The notes beneath the pieces are model-generated. The model searched no databases, was not told the origin of the DNA, and was given only the letters and a program-made list of their open reading frames with translations. Below are positions 1 to 7,449 of a DNA stretch of 21,009 bases, one piece after another (positions within the stretch are counted from its first letter, which is position 1; every line of letters begins with the position of its first letter). Location: assembly GCA_016839665.1 (NCBI GenBank), contig JAEOTU010000130.1, positions 1 to 21,009 on the forward strand, written 5' to 3'. This DNA comes from Candidatus Hodarchaeota archaeon (lineage in GTDB: Archaea > Asgardarchaeota > Heimdallarchaeia > Hodarchaeales > Hodarchaeaceae). The position numbers and the translations under genes were made by a program.

Positions 1-1
1 C

Positions 2-766
2 TTGTTAGAGAGTCTAGGAGTGTTTTTGCCCGCGTTCATTGCTATCTTTCTCTTTTTTTATCGCCGTGGTCATGATCTTTCATGGCTACCGCCAACTAAA
101 TGGATGGTTGTCTTTTCATTGTTGTTTGTTATCATTTTTGTACTTCCACTTCCTAAACCTCTGGAAGAAGAGCTTCCGTTCGTCGAACCTGAGACAACTG
201 CTACTACTCCCCCTAATTCTGGCACAACCTCTCCATCAAGTGCAAATCCCATGGGAACTGATACTACATCTACTGGTACACCTTCACCAGGCAATGATTT
301 CTTTTCAGATTTCATAACTGAATTTAGAAGCCTTTTTATTATTGGAATACTGCTATTACCATTTTTGTTTGCAATAATCATCCAACGACGATCTAAACTT
401 GAAGAGGTTGAGTCGAAAGAAGTTGAAGAATTAACTGAAGATGTTCAAGAAAAACAATATATGACAAGAACAATATTAGAGTGTTATTATCAAGCATCCA
501 CAACATTAGAAGAACGTGGAGCTGACAGTTCGCCAATACTCACTCCTTCCGAGTTCACTAAAGATGTCATCAATAAGGATTTAACCAAAACTCCGACAAT
601 AAATAACCTAACTGATTTGTTTGAAGAAGCAAAATTCTCGAATCATGAAATATCAACATCGCAAGTGGAGGTTGCTAAATCTTTAGCTTCTCAAATAATT
701 TTTCCTCCTGACTCAACGCTTGAAACAGAGAGAAAACAGGAGGAAGGAATGGAGAAAGAAGAATGA
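2..766 (+). CDS. DUF4129-like membrane protein of a MoxR/DUF58 operon (5' partial)
   Basis: The reading frame is open to the left edge, so the TTG at base 2 is only the first visible codon. Visible order: hydrophobic segments at about residues 4-20 and 34-50, a Thr/Ser/Pro-rich linker at about 55-100 that is probably outside the cell, a third membrane helix at about 108-128, then a charged cytoplasmic tail. In the tail, residues 155-235 resemble a DUF4129 domain: a helix with CYYQA, then G-A-D, the TPSEF motif (181-185), and a later L-F-E-E-A-K-F-S stretch. DUF4129 proteins are often encoded beside MoxR and DUF58 proteins, and both follow here. Function is inferred only: an envelope-associated partner in that module. 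The stop overlaps the next start by 4 nt (ATGA), implying translational coupling. The missing N-terminus may hold further helices or another domain. Confidence 0.72.
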   Translation: MLESLGVFLPAFIAIFLFFYRRGHDLSWLPPTKWMVVFSLLFVIIFVLPLPKPLEEELPFVEPETTATTPPNSGTTSPSSANPMGTDTTSTGTPSPGNDFFSDFITEFRSLFIIGILLLPFLFAIIIQRRSKLEEVESKEVEELTEDVQEKQYMTRTILECYYQASTTLEERGADSSPILTPSEFTKDVINKDLTKTPTINNLTDLFEEAKFSNHEISTSQVEVAKSLASQIIFPPDSTLETERKQEEGMEKEE

Positions 767-1260
767 ATTTAATCGACATAATACAACCGATTTTTGAACT
801 AACCTTTACTTTTATCTTAGGTTCATTTGTTTTTCTTGGTTTTCGGGCAATTTATTCACATTGGTCGGATATAAATGAACAGGAAGTGGACAGTCATTCC
901 TTTAAAAAAGGAAAAACGGAATATATTGAACCTCCCAGACCTCACAGCAAAACATTCGGTGATTTTCTTCAGCTTGCGTTAATGTCAACACCTAATCGCC
1001 AGAAAAAGCTAACACAAGTGTTTTCTTTGTTAATTAAGGAATATATAGAAAGCGAAGATCACACAGGAAACTATAGTGAGAACCTTACTCTTTTACTGAA
1101 TGATCCTAATAAATGGATTCTAGATCAACATGACCAGATTAATCGAACTAATTTGTCACGTAATAGATATACATCTGATATTCTATATGAGCAATTCATT
1201 CAGATACTGATTGAAGTACAGGCATTACTAGGTATAACATTGCTTTCTGAAATGGAGTGA
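763..1260 (+). CDS. Small single-pass membrane protein of the MoxR/DUF58 operon
   Basis: The product is 165 residues with one clear membrane helix at about residues 10-30, followed by a soluble, mostly helical region of about 130 residues. It shows no catalytic motif that I recognise. Its start overlaps the upstream stop in ATGA, and the MoxR gene begins 6 nt after its stop, so it is embedded in the operon and probably made in balance with its neighbours. Haloarchaeal MoxR/DUF58/DUF4129 operons carry comparable small membrane proteins of unknown function; whether this is a true homologue cannot be judged by eye. I infer an accessory or scaffold role at the membrane. The gene call is firm because of frame, length and coupling; the function is unknown. 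Confidence 0.8.
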   Translation: MNLIDIIQPIFELTFTFILGSFVFLGFRAIYSHWSDINEQEVDSHSFKKGKTEYIEPPRPHSKTFGDFLQLALMSTPNRQKKLTQVFSLLIKEYIESEDHTGNYSENLTLLLNDPNKWILDQHDQINRTNLSRNRYTSDILYEQFIQILIEVQALLGITLLSEME

Positions 1261-1266
1261 TTAATT

Positions 1267-2226
1267 ATGAAAATTATTGAAACAGCAGAGTTGTGCATGA
1301 AAATTTTAAATGAAATAAATAGACATATCATTGGAAAAAATGAGACCCTACGTCAAGTCATGCTATCGTTTCTTGCGGATGGGAATATACTCTTCGAAGA
1401 CTACCCTGGACTAGCTAAAACAATGATATGCAGATCCTTTGCCACTGCATTGGGATGCGATTTTAAACGAATTCAGTTCACTCCTGACCTATTACCTCAG
1501 GATCTTACTGGTTCCGAGGTTTATAATCAGAAAACAAATGACTTCGAATTTAAATCTGGCCCTATCTTTGCAGACATAATTCTAGCTGATGAAATAAATC
1601 GAGCAACACCTAAAACACAAAGTGCCTTATTAGAAGCAATGGCTGAATACCAAGTGACTGTAGGAGGGGTAACTTATCAGTTAACTGGTTCAGATAAACC
1701 ATTTCTAGTTGTAGCAACTCAAAACCCTTTGGAACTTGAAGGAACTTTTGCTCTCCCTGAAGCCCAAATCGATCGGTTTCTCTCCAAAATCAAAATTGGG
1801 TACCCTTCAACGGAAGCTGAGCAATTAATTCTGACAAATCGGATTCAACGAAAGAAAAAAACATTTGATGTCTTGCAAATTACAGACCGAAAGACTTTTT
1901 GGGAAATGCAACGAACTGTTGAAACTATTCATGTTTCTGAGGAAATCAAAGCCTATATTGTTGATATTGTTCAACAAACACGTGAGCTACCTCAAGTAAA
2001 GGTCGGAGCTTCACCACGAGGATCTTTAGACTTGATGGCACTAACACGAGCTAATGCAGTATTACACAAAAGGGATTATGTCATACCTCAAGATGTAAAA
2101 GAACTCGCAGTTATTGCACTGGCTCATAGGATAATTCTAGAGATTGGTTCATGGTTGGGAGGGACATCAACTGATATTTTGATTGAGAAGATTCTGAACG
2201 AAATTAAAGCCCCTCGTAAGGAGTAA
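1267..2226 (+). CDS. MoxR-family AAA+ ATPase
   Basis: The product is 319 residues, normal for MoxR. The motifs appear in order: Walker A EDYPGLAKT (44-52, K51), Walker B IILADE (104-109) followed by INRATPKTQSALLEAM, sensor 1 ATQNPLELEGT (150-160), the AQIDRF arginine-finger segment (R170), and sensor 2 GASPRGSLD (247-255, R251). MoxR proteins are thought to act as ATP-driven chaperones that remodel or activate client proteins, commonly VWA-domain proteins encoded nearby; here the likely partner is the DUF58 protein just downstream. The start is preceded by GGAGTGAT, which overlaps the stop of the previous gene, giving coupled translation. No ATPase residue appears to be lost. Its client is inferred from context only. 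Confidence 0.95.
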   Translation: MKIIETAELCMKILNEINRHIIGKNETLRQVMLSFLADGNILFEDYPGLAKTMICRSFATALGCDFKRIQFTPDLLPQDLTGSEVYNQKTNDFEFKSGPIFADIILADEINRATPKTQSALLEAMAEYQVTVGGVTYQLTGSDKPFLVVATQNPLELEGTFALPEAQIDRFLSKIKIGYPSTEAEQLILTNRIQRKKKTFDVLQITDRKTFWEMQRTVETIHVSEEIKAYIVDIVQQTRELPQVKVGASPRGSLDLMALTRANAVLHKRDYVIPQDVKELAVIALAHRIILEIGSWLGGTSTDILIEKILNEIKAPRKE

Positions 2227-2246
2227 CAGGAAAAAACTCATTTTTT

Positions 2247-2252
2247 GGTGGT
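2247..2252 (+). promoter_or_regulatory. Ribosome binding site GGTGGT that points to a CTG start for the DUF58 gene
   Basis: GGTGGT resembles the GGTGAT-type site used elsewhere in the window and lies 6 nt before a CTG codon at 2259. That codon is in frame with the DUF58 gene and would add nine residues, beginning with basic KKRFR ahead of the first membrane helix. The TTG at 2286 has no such site. The next best in-frame alternative, ATT at 2253, directly abuts the site. Confidence 0.5.
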
Positions 2253-2285
2253 ATTCACCTGAAAAAACGTTTTCGATTAATCAGT

Positions 2286-3524
2286 TTGATCAGTTTGGCA
2301 TTCTTAATCCTCTTTTTTACGGTGATATTGTTATTTGGGCAATTTGCAGGAGTACTGCTTCCACTTCTTGTGATTTTTTTCTTTTCACTTGCATCTGAAG
2401 ATATTTCTGTAGATCAAGTAGTGATGAAGCGATGGATCTCACGTGATAGAACCGAAGAAAAAGGAGAACTCATCTATGTTCGATTGAGGGTTCGTAATGA
2501 GGGAAAACGTATCCCTATTCTAGAGATCAACGATAAAATTCCCGAACAGTGCACTGTTAATGAAGGATCAAACCATTGGCTTCTAGAGCTTGATCAAGGT
2601 GAGGAAATAACCCTAAAATATGCAATTCGAACCCATAAAAGAGGACGGTATAACCTTGGCCCGGTAATCATACGAGGCTCTGATATCTTTCAATTTCGGA
2701 CAGAAGTAAAGGAATTTGCTTTGTTAAACTTTTTTACAGTAGTTCCTGCTCTTATTAAGCTAAAACACCTCCCGATTTATCGGAAACGATTACTTCCAGA
2801 AACAGGGAGTATTCCAAGCTTGACATACAAGGGGCGAGATTTTGATTTCCAAGGTGTTCGAGACTACCAGGAGGGGGATGAAATGCGTGTTATTAATTGG
2901 AGAGTTACAGCTAAATTTAACAAACTTGCAGCAAATGAGTTCGCTCTAGATCAAGCAGCTCGTATTTTTGTAGTATTTGATCATACAACTTCTACTAACC
3001 GTGTTCTCGAAGAGGGTGTAATGGCTGCTCTATCAACCTCTGAATATCTTATTTCTCAGCGGAATGTTGTGGGGTTTTTTGCTGTAGGAGAATTCGTTGA
3101 ACAAATTCCAGCAGCACCAGGAAAACGACAACTTCTTCGCATCAATGAGTATTTGATAGACACGAAAGGTTCCTATCCTTCTAATGATGAGGTATTTACT
3201 GTACGATTGAATAGAAAACTTCTGCCCTCTTTACCTCCCTTTGCTCAAATTTTCTTCATTAGTCCACTCTATAATCGAAATGTCGTGAATCTTCTTCTCG
3301 AACTAGCTAAACGTGACCATGAGATTATTTTAATTATCCCCTCTCTTGAAAGTTCTATTGAAGAGGAAGGGCTTGCCCCAAAAGCTTCACACTTAGCAAA
3401 CGCACTCCTATCACTCGACCGAGCCTATACAATGAAACAAGTGGCTCAAGTAGGTATTATGCAAATCTTTTGGTACCCTGCTGGGCCTAAATATGAAAAA
3501 ATCAAGGTGAGACGTACGAGATGA
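2286..3524 (+). CDS. DUF58 family protein (membrane-anchored, VWA-like)
   Basis: Two closely spaced membrane helices (about residues 3-18 and 20-36) are followed by a beta-rich region and then the DUF58 signature at about 183-219: G-R-D-F-D-F, GVRDYQEGDEMRVINW, and then the A-K-F-N-K-L-A-A-N-E-F stretch. A VWA-like strand follows, with a D-H-T-T-S sequence at 232-236 that fits a DxTxS metal-binding motif. DUF58 proteins pair with MoxR ATPases; the molecular function is not settled, and an envelope role is usual. The coordinates use the conservative TTG start. A ribosome binding site at 2247 and a basic leader suggest that translation really begins at CTG 2259, giving 421 residues. The stop overlaps the next gene by 4 nt (ATGA). 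The operon context supports a complex with MoxR and the flanking membrane proteins. Confidence 0.93.
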   Translation: MISLAFLILFFTVILLFGQFAGVLLPLLVIFFFSLASEDISVDQVVMKRWISRDRTEEKGELIYVRLRVRNEGKRIPILEINDKIPEQCTVNEGSNHWLLELDQGEEITLKYAIRTHKRGRYNLGPVIIRGSDIFQFRTEVKEFALLNFFTVVPALIKLKHLPIYRKRLLPETGSIPSLTYKGRDFDFQGVRDYQEGDEMRVINWRVTAKFNKLAANEFALDQAARIFVVFDHTTSTNRVLEEGVMAALSTSEYLISQRNVVGFFAVGEFVEQIPAAPGKRQLLRINEYLIDTKGSYPSNDEVFTVRLNRKLLPSLPPFAQIFFISPLYNRNVVNLLLELAKRDHEIILIIPSLESSIEEEGLAPKASHLANALLSLDRAYTMKQVAQVGIMQIFWYPAGPKYEKIKVRRTR

Positions 3525-4216
3525 AACTAAGAACTATTATTTGGGGTATCCAATCGGTTTTAATATTAATATTCCTTGTTTTTTCATTTATACCACTTTT
3601 TTCTGTAGTCTCACTACTTTTCATACAAATTTATTCGTCAAATTTGATAATCATTGTGTCATCTATTGGAATAACACTACTTCTCGGATCCCTTGGAATA
3701 TATGGAATCATTACTTTAAAGTTAGAATTTAGAGGTATTAGTACAGCGATTCTTATTTCTGGAATTCTTCTCAGCAGATTTCTTCTCGCACTAAGAATGG
3801 ATCCAATGATAGAACAGATCGAGGTTTTTGATGATCCTTTTATACTTGCTTTGTGGGTGATTTTAACTTGGGGATTTTATGAAGTTTGGTTTTTGACCTC
3901 ACGATATAAGCAACTCGATCAGGAATATGACTCTTATCCAGCAGAGTGTATCGAGAGGAAAAAATTAGCTGGGATTTTTCGATTACAATTTATTTCTTTT
4001 GGTCTTCTAGTTTGGATTGCCATATCAATTTGTTTTCTTGTCCTCTATTTAGCAAGCAATTTTTTCATTGAGGTGGGAAAAGTGTATGGAACCTTAGGAA
4101 TATCAATTTCAGCTGCAATGCTCATTTTACTTTATTTAATACGTAAGTATACTGGCTCTTCTTCAACTCTGGGAAAGATAGAGTCACAACTTAAGATAGA
4201 ATCTGATCAGAAGTAA
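3521..4216 (+). CDS. Polytopic membrane protein, last gene of the MoxR/DUF58 operon
   Basis: The product is 231 residues with about six hydrophobic helices (roughly 7-29, 40-67, 73-91, 107-125, 155-179 and 186-207). A hydrophilic loop lies at about 127-152 and a charged tail at the C-terminus. I recognise no enzyme or transporter signature. It overlaps the DUF58 gene by 4 nt through ATGA, so it belongs to the operon. Haloarchaeal versions of this operon also contain a multi-spanning membrane protein of unknown role; equivalence here rests on position only. The 3' end overlaps the convergent nicotinamidase gene by 26 nt. It is probably the membrane platform of the module, but nothing in the sequence proves this. 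Confidence 0.8.
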   Translation: MKLRTIIWGIQSVLILIFLVFSFIPLFSVVSLLFIQIYSSNLIIIVSSIGITLLLGSLGIYGIITLKLEFRGISTAILISGILLSRFLLALRMDPMIEQIEVFDDPFILALWVILTWGFYEVWFLTSRYKQLDQEYDSYPAECIERKKLAGIFRLQFISFGLLVWIAISICFLVLYLASNFFIEVGKVYGTLGISISAAMLILLYLIRKYTGSSSTLGKIESQLKIESDQK

Positions 4217-4865
4217 CAAATGTTATCTTATGGCCGACCATACTCTGTAAGGCTCTAGAAACGCTATCTGGTGGTGAATTCACAGGTTTGGTTAAATCAA
4301 GTATAACAACGACCTCAAATCCAAAAGATCTTGCATCGACTGCAGTGAAATACACGCAATAATCTAAGGCTAATCCACAAACGAAGACACGCTTAATTTC
4401 AAGGGATTGGAGAAAGGTTGCCAGCCCAGTTTCTGTGTTTTTATCATTTTCTTGGAATGCTGAATATGAATCAATTTCTTTATGAAATCCCTTTCGTAGA
4501 ATCAGGGTTGCGCCAACAGAATTTATCCCAGGAGCAAGGCTAGCGCCCTGAGTCCCCTGTACACAATGATCTGGCCACAAAACTGGACCTATTCCAGGAG
4601 CTTCAAAAAGATCGAAAGGCTCCTTCCTGTGTGCACTGGCGAAGGATCGATGATCAACAGGATGCCAATCCTGCGTAAAAACGATGATATTGTCGAGATC
4701 ATGAAATTTCGAAACTAGCTCATTAATTCCTGAAATAATTTGATTTCCATCAGATACGGCTAATGCCCCTCCCGGTAGAAAATCGTTTTGCATATCAATG
4801 ACGAGTAAAGCGTCTTTATCTGTAATTTCAATGAAACCAGCTAGTTCAATATCTTCAATGTGCAT
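4191..4865 (-). CDS. pncA: Nicotinamidase (isochorismatase-like hydrolase)
   Basis: This enzyme hydrolyses nicotinamide to nicotinate and ammonia, the first step of nicotinamide salvage to NAD, in the cytoplasm. The 224-residue sequence has the full nicotinamidase set: VIDMQNDFLPGG (catalytic D24), QDWHP (metal ligands D66 and H68), LWPDHCVQGT (third metal ligand H100), LRKGFHKEIDSYSAF (catalytic K125), and VCGLALDYCV (nucleophile C170). The DWHP and WPxHC elements distinguish nicotinamidases from other isochorismatase-fold hydrolases. It diverges from the nicotinate phosphoribosyltransferase gene, the next enzyme in the pathway, across a 282-nt shared upstream region that contains an inverted repeat. 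Its 3' end overlaps the convergent membrane protein gene. The first about 17 residues precede the usual family start, so a slightly shorter product is possible. Confidence 0.95.
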   Translation of the reverse strand: MHIEDIELAGFIEITDKDALLVIDMQNDFLPGGALAVSDGNQIISGINELVSKFHDLDNIIVFTQDWHPVDHRSFASAHRKEPFDLFEAPGIGPVLWPDHCVQGTQGASLAPGINSVGATLILRKGFHKEIDSYSAFQENDKNTETGLATFLQSLEIKRVFVCGLALDYCVYFTAVDARSFGFEVVVILDLTKPVNSPPDSVSRALQSMVGHKITFVTSDQILS

Positions 4866-5074
4866 TCAGAATCAACACCACTTTCGTTGTCAGTCAGTTT
4901 TATGTTTTTAATTATCTTAAGTTATTTTTTCTTTTTTAAAATTTGAGGAAAAATGTTCGTAAAAAGCACAAAAATCAATAGTGTCAATATTTCTAAAGAT
5001 TAGCAGCATTAAACATAGAAAAATTGGCAGTTAAAGAAAAATGTTCCATAAGAAGAAAAATAACTTGAATTGGA

Positions 5075-5096
5075 ATATTCTAAGGTATAAGAATAT
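5075..5096. promoter_or_regulatory. Inverted repeat ATATTCT-N8-AGAATAT, candidate operator of the NAD salvage genes
   Basis: The two 7-nt arms are perfect reverse complements (5075-5081 and 5090-5096) with an 8-nt spacer. The left arm overlaps the palindrome GAATATTC at 5073-5080. The site lies about 50-70 nt upstream of the phosphoribosyltransferase start, just before an A/T tract (about 5103-5117) that could hold the TATA element. The repeat is AT-rich, so chance is a real alternative. Confidence 0.35.
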
Positions 5097-5133
5097 GTAT
5101 AGAAAATTAAAAAATTGATTTCTAATTAAGTCT

Positions 5134-5139
5134 GGTGAT
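5134..5139 (+). promoter_or_regulatory. Ribosome binding site GGTGAT of the nicotinate phosphoribosyltransferase gene
   Basis: GGTGAT is a full match to the complement of the 3' end of archaeal 16S rRNA (AUCACC). It lies 8 nt before the ATG at 5148 and fixes that start. It is the clearest example in the window of the motif that also decides other starts. Confidence 0.75.
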
Positions 5140-5147
5140 GATAACAT

Positions 5148-6623
5148 ATGTTCTACAAAAAAAATCGGGCTCTTTTTACAGATTTATATCAATTAACAAT
5201 GAGTCAAGGGTATTTCGACTTGGATATCAAAAAAGACGCTACATTTAATCTTTTTTTCAGGTCTAATCCCTTCAATGGAGGTTATACTATTGCATGCGGG
5301 ATTCAGCTAGCTCTAGAATATCTTTCGAACTTGAAATTCACAGAAAGCGACATCTCTTATCTAAGAGAACAGAAAATGTTTTCAGAAGAGTTTTTAGAGC
5401 ATTTGTTTAAGCTTAAGTTTACAGGTAAGGTCGAGGGGGTAAGGGAAGGTTCTTTAGTATTTCCATATGCTCCGATAATATCAGTAACTGGTCCAATTAT
5501 TGAAACACAATTAGTAGAGACTGCTTTACTCAATATTATCAATTATTCAACTCTGATTGCAACTAAAGCAGCGCGAATAGTCAATGCTGCAGGAGGGGGA
5601 AAAATTATAGAATTTGGATTAAGAAGAGCACAAGGAGATAGTGCATACATTGGTGTTCGTGCAGCTCTTGTAGGAGGGTGTACAGGAACATCATTTGTAC
5701 AGGGAGGGAAAATTTGGGATTGTCCAATAGCAGGAACACAGGCTCATTCATGGGTCCAAGCTTTTGATTCAGAATTAGAGTCTTTTAGATCATATGCAGA
5801 AGTATTCCCAGAAAAATGCTTACTCTTAATTGATACCTACGACGTTTTGAAATCGGGCCTTCCTCATGCTATTGAAGTAGCAAAACAACTTCAAAAGAGA
5901 GGTAAAGAAATAGTGGGTGTCAGAATTGATTCAGGTGATTTGGCATACTTGTCTGTTGCAGTGTTTCGGGAGTTTAAAAAAGCAGGATTTCCTAATGTTA
6001 ATATTGTGCTTTCTAACGAACTCGATGAATTTACAATTGATTCTATTGTCCATGAAATTATTAAAAGGAGTAATAGTAATAAGGAAGAAAGAAAGCTCCA
6101 TATGGAAACTCTGAGTCGCATAACTTATGGTGTTGGTACAAAACTAATAACAGGTGGAGAACAGAGTGCATTGGGAGGAGTTTACAAACTTGTCGCTTTG
6201 GATAGAAAACCTAGAATTAAAGTGAGTGAAAATATTCAAAAAACCATTAACCCTGGCATCAAAAAGGTCTGGAGAATTATCGATGATACTGGCAGGTTCC
6301 TTGCAGATGTAATCGGAATATTTGATGAAGAAGACCCAAGTTCAGGTGATTGGATCCATCATCCGATAGAACATTTGAAGAAATATCAATTGCCAAAAGA
6401 TATTACCACACATCCTCTTCACAGGTTACTAATGAATAATGGAACAATAGTTGTCGACGAAAACTTTGGAGAGTGGCGAGTAGCTCAAGCTTATTGTAAA
6501 GAGCAGTTACTTTGTTTAGACTCAACATACAAACGATTATTAAATCCACACATCTATAAGGTTAGTTTAACAGAGAAGCTTTATAATATGAAGATAAACA
6601 TGATAAAATCTTTTTCCCCATAG
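5148..6623 (+). CDS. pncB: Nicotinate phosphoribosyltransferase
   Basis: This enzyme condenses nicotinate with PRPP to give nicotinate mononucleotide, with ATP hydrolysis coupled in most family members; it is the committed step of the Preiss-Handler route to NAD. The 491-residue product fits the bacterial/archaeal type. Visible motifs: LFTDLYQLTMSQGYF at the N-terminus, EFGLRRAQG (155-163), the glycine-rich region after 165 with GGCTGTSF, GTQAHSW (196-202, with H200 in the position of the phosphorylated histidine), DTYD, and VGVRIDSGDL in the phosphate-binding core. The GGTGAT site upstream supports this ATG. It stands alone on this strand, divergent from nicotinamidase, so both salvage steps could be co-regulated from the shared 282-nt region. 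A weak hairpin overlaps the stop codon. No missing active-site residue was seen. Confidence 0.96.
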   Translation: MFYKKNRALFTDLYQLTMSQGYFDLDIKKDATFNLFFRSNPFNGGYTIACGIQLALEYLSNLKFTESDISYLREQKMFSEEFLEHLFKLKFTGKVEGVREGSLVFPYAPIISVTGPIIETQLVETALLNIINYSTLIATKAARIVNAAGGGKIIEFGLRRAQGDSAYIGVRAALVGGCTGTSFVQGGKIWDCPIAGTQAHSWVQAFDSELESFRSYAEVFPEKCLLLIDTYDVLKSGLPHAIEVAKQLQKRGKEIVGVRIDSGDLAYLSVAVFREFKKAGFPNVNIVLSNELDEFTIDSIVHEIIKRSNSNKEERKLHMETLSRITYGVGTKLITGGEQSALGGVYKLVALDRKPRIKVSENIQKTINPGIKKVWRIIDDTGRFLADVIGIFDEEDPSSGDWIHHPIEHLKKYQLPKDITTHPLHRLLMNNGTIVVDENFGEWRVAQAYCKEQLLCLDSTYKRLLNPHIYKVSLTEKLYNMKINMIKSFSP

Positions 6624-6638
6624 TATACAAATCTATGG
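6618..6638 (+). repeat. Small hairpin CCATAG-N9-CTATGG overlapping the pncB stop codon
   Basis: Six-nt perfect arms (6618-6623 and 6633-6638) include the TAG stop. No T-run follows directly; the nearest T6 is at 6694-6699. It could be a weak 3'-end structure that affects mRNA stability, or chance. Confidence 0.25.
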
Positions 6639-6734
6639 AAGCATCTAGTAAAAAGTCAATTACCGCTTCGACTCCTACAGCTACTTCTTAGAATTTTTTA
6701 TGTCTTAATGAAAAATAAAATGAGATTGCATTGA

Positions 6735-6754
6735 TTTAAATATAATTATATATG
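6735..6754 (+). promoter_or_regulatory. TATA-like AT tract in the gap before the GTPase gene
   Basis: An uninterrupted A/T stretch of about 19 nt (TTTAAATATAATTATATAT) lies in the 264-nt gap 6624-6887. It is the best TATA candidate there. If it is used, the GTPase mRNA would have a leader of roughly 100 nt. The rest of the gap shows no convincing gene or RNA. Confidence 0.3.
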
Positions 6755-6887
6755 AGAACCGGATTATTTTACGTACAAGATTTGGACATAGAGTAGCGTT
6801 CCAAATAGACAAAACGATTGTAGCTTCCAGTTTCCTTCCAGTTCAATTGTGATATCATGAGATATAATAGAGTCTGAGGGATTCCTT

Positions 6888-7442
6888 ATGCCATTGTACA
6901 AAATTTGCTTACTAGGAGATGGCGGAGTAGGAAAAACCTCTCTAAGAGAACGATTTCTTGGAAAGGGATTTCAAAGCGGCTACATATTGACAATTGGTGC
7001 AGATTTCGCCGTCCAGAATCTTGAAATAGACGGATTACAATTTAAATTTCAGATCTGGGATCTTGCGGGACAACAGCGATTTGAAGCCGTAAGAACTCTC
7101 TATTATAAAGGATCACATGGAGCTATCTTAGTTTTCGACCGAACTAGGCCCGAATCTCTATACAATCTCGAGAACTGGAAACGAGAACTCTTTACTAATG
7201 TTGGCCGTCACATCCCCTATATAATATTAGGCAATAAGAGTGATCTACCAAACTCCGTAAGCCAGGATATATTGTCAGAATTTATCGAAAAAAGTCAAAA
7301 TGAACCAACAGACATCCCCTACGAATTAAAATATCTCAATACAAGCGCTAAATCTGGTCTTAATGTCACAGAAGCTTTTGAACAATTGGGCCGTACAATC
7401 AAAGAGTATATTGAAGTATATAGAGCCCAAATGGTGAAGTAA
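6888..7442 (+). CDS. Rab/Ras-like small GTPase
   Basis: The 184-residue product is a single G domain with all five GTPase motifs: G1 GDGGVGKTS (10-18), G2 TIGADF (35-40, T35), G3 WDLAGQQRF (57-65, with the catalytic glutamine position kept at Q62), G4 GNKSDL (115-120) and G5 TSAKSG (152-157). The TIGxDF switch I, the WDxAGQxRF then YYKGS region after switch II, and the F-D-R-T-R-P-E-S-L and N-W segments are closest to the Rab branch of the Ras superfamily. It is expected to cycle between GTP- and GDP-bound states. The C-terminus ends AQMVK without cysteine, so it has no prenylation signal and no evident membrane anchor. The start follows GAGGGAT. It is monocistronic and convergent with the flavoprotein gene. 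Such GTPases are greatly expanded in Asgard archaea. Its partners are unknown. Confidence 0.95.
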   Translation: MPLYKICLLGDGGVGKTSLRERFLGKGFQSGYILTIGADFAVQNLEIDGLQFKFQIWDLAGQQRFEAVRTLYYKGSHGAILVFDRTRPESLYNLENWKRELFTNVGRHIPYIILGNKSDLPNSVSQDILSEFIEKSQNEPTDIPYELKYLNTSAKSGLNVTEAFEQLGRTIKEYIEVYRAQMVK

Positions 7443-7449
7443 TTCGGTA

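Noticed and set aside
6640..6700. Segment with CTTCGACTCC that resembles a tRNA T-arm
   Set aside because: No acceptor stem, anticodon arm or matching 3' end can be folded around it.
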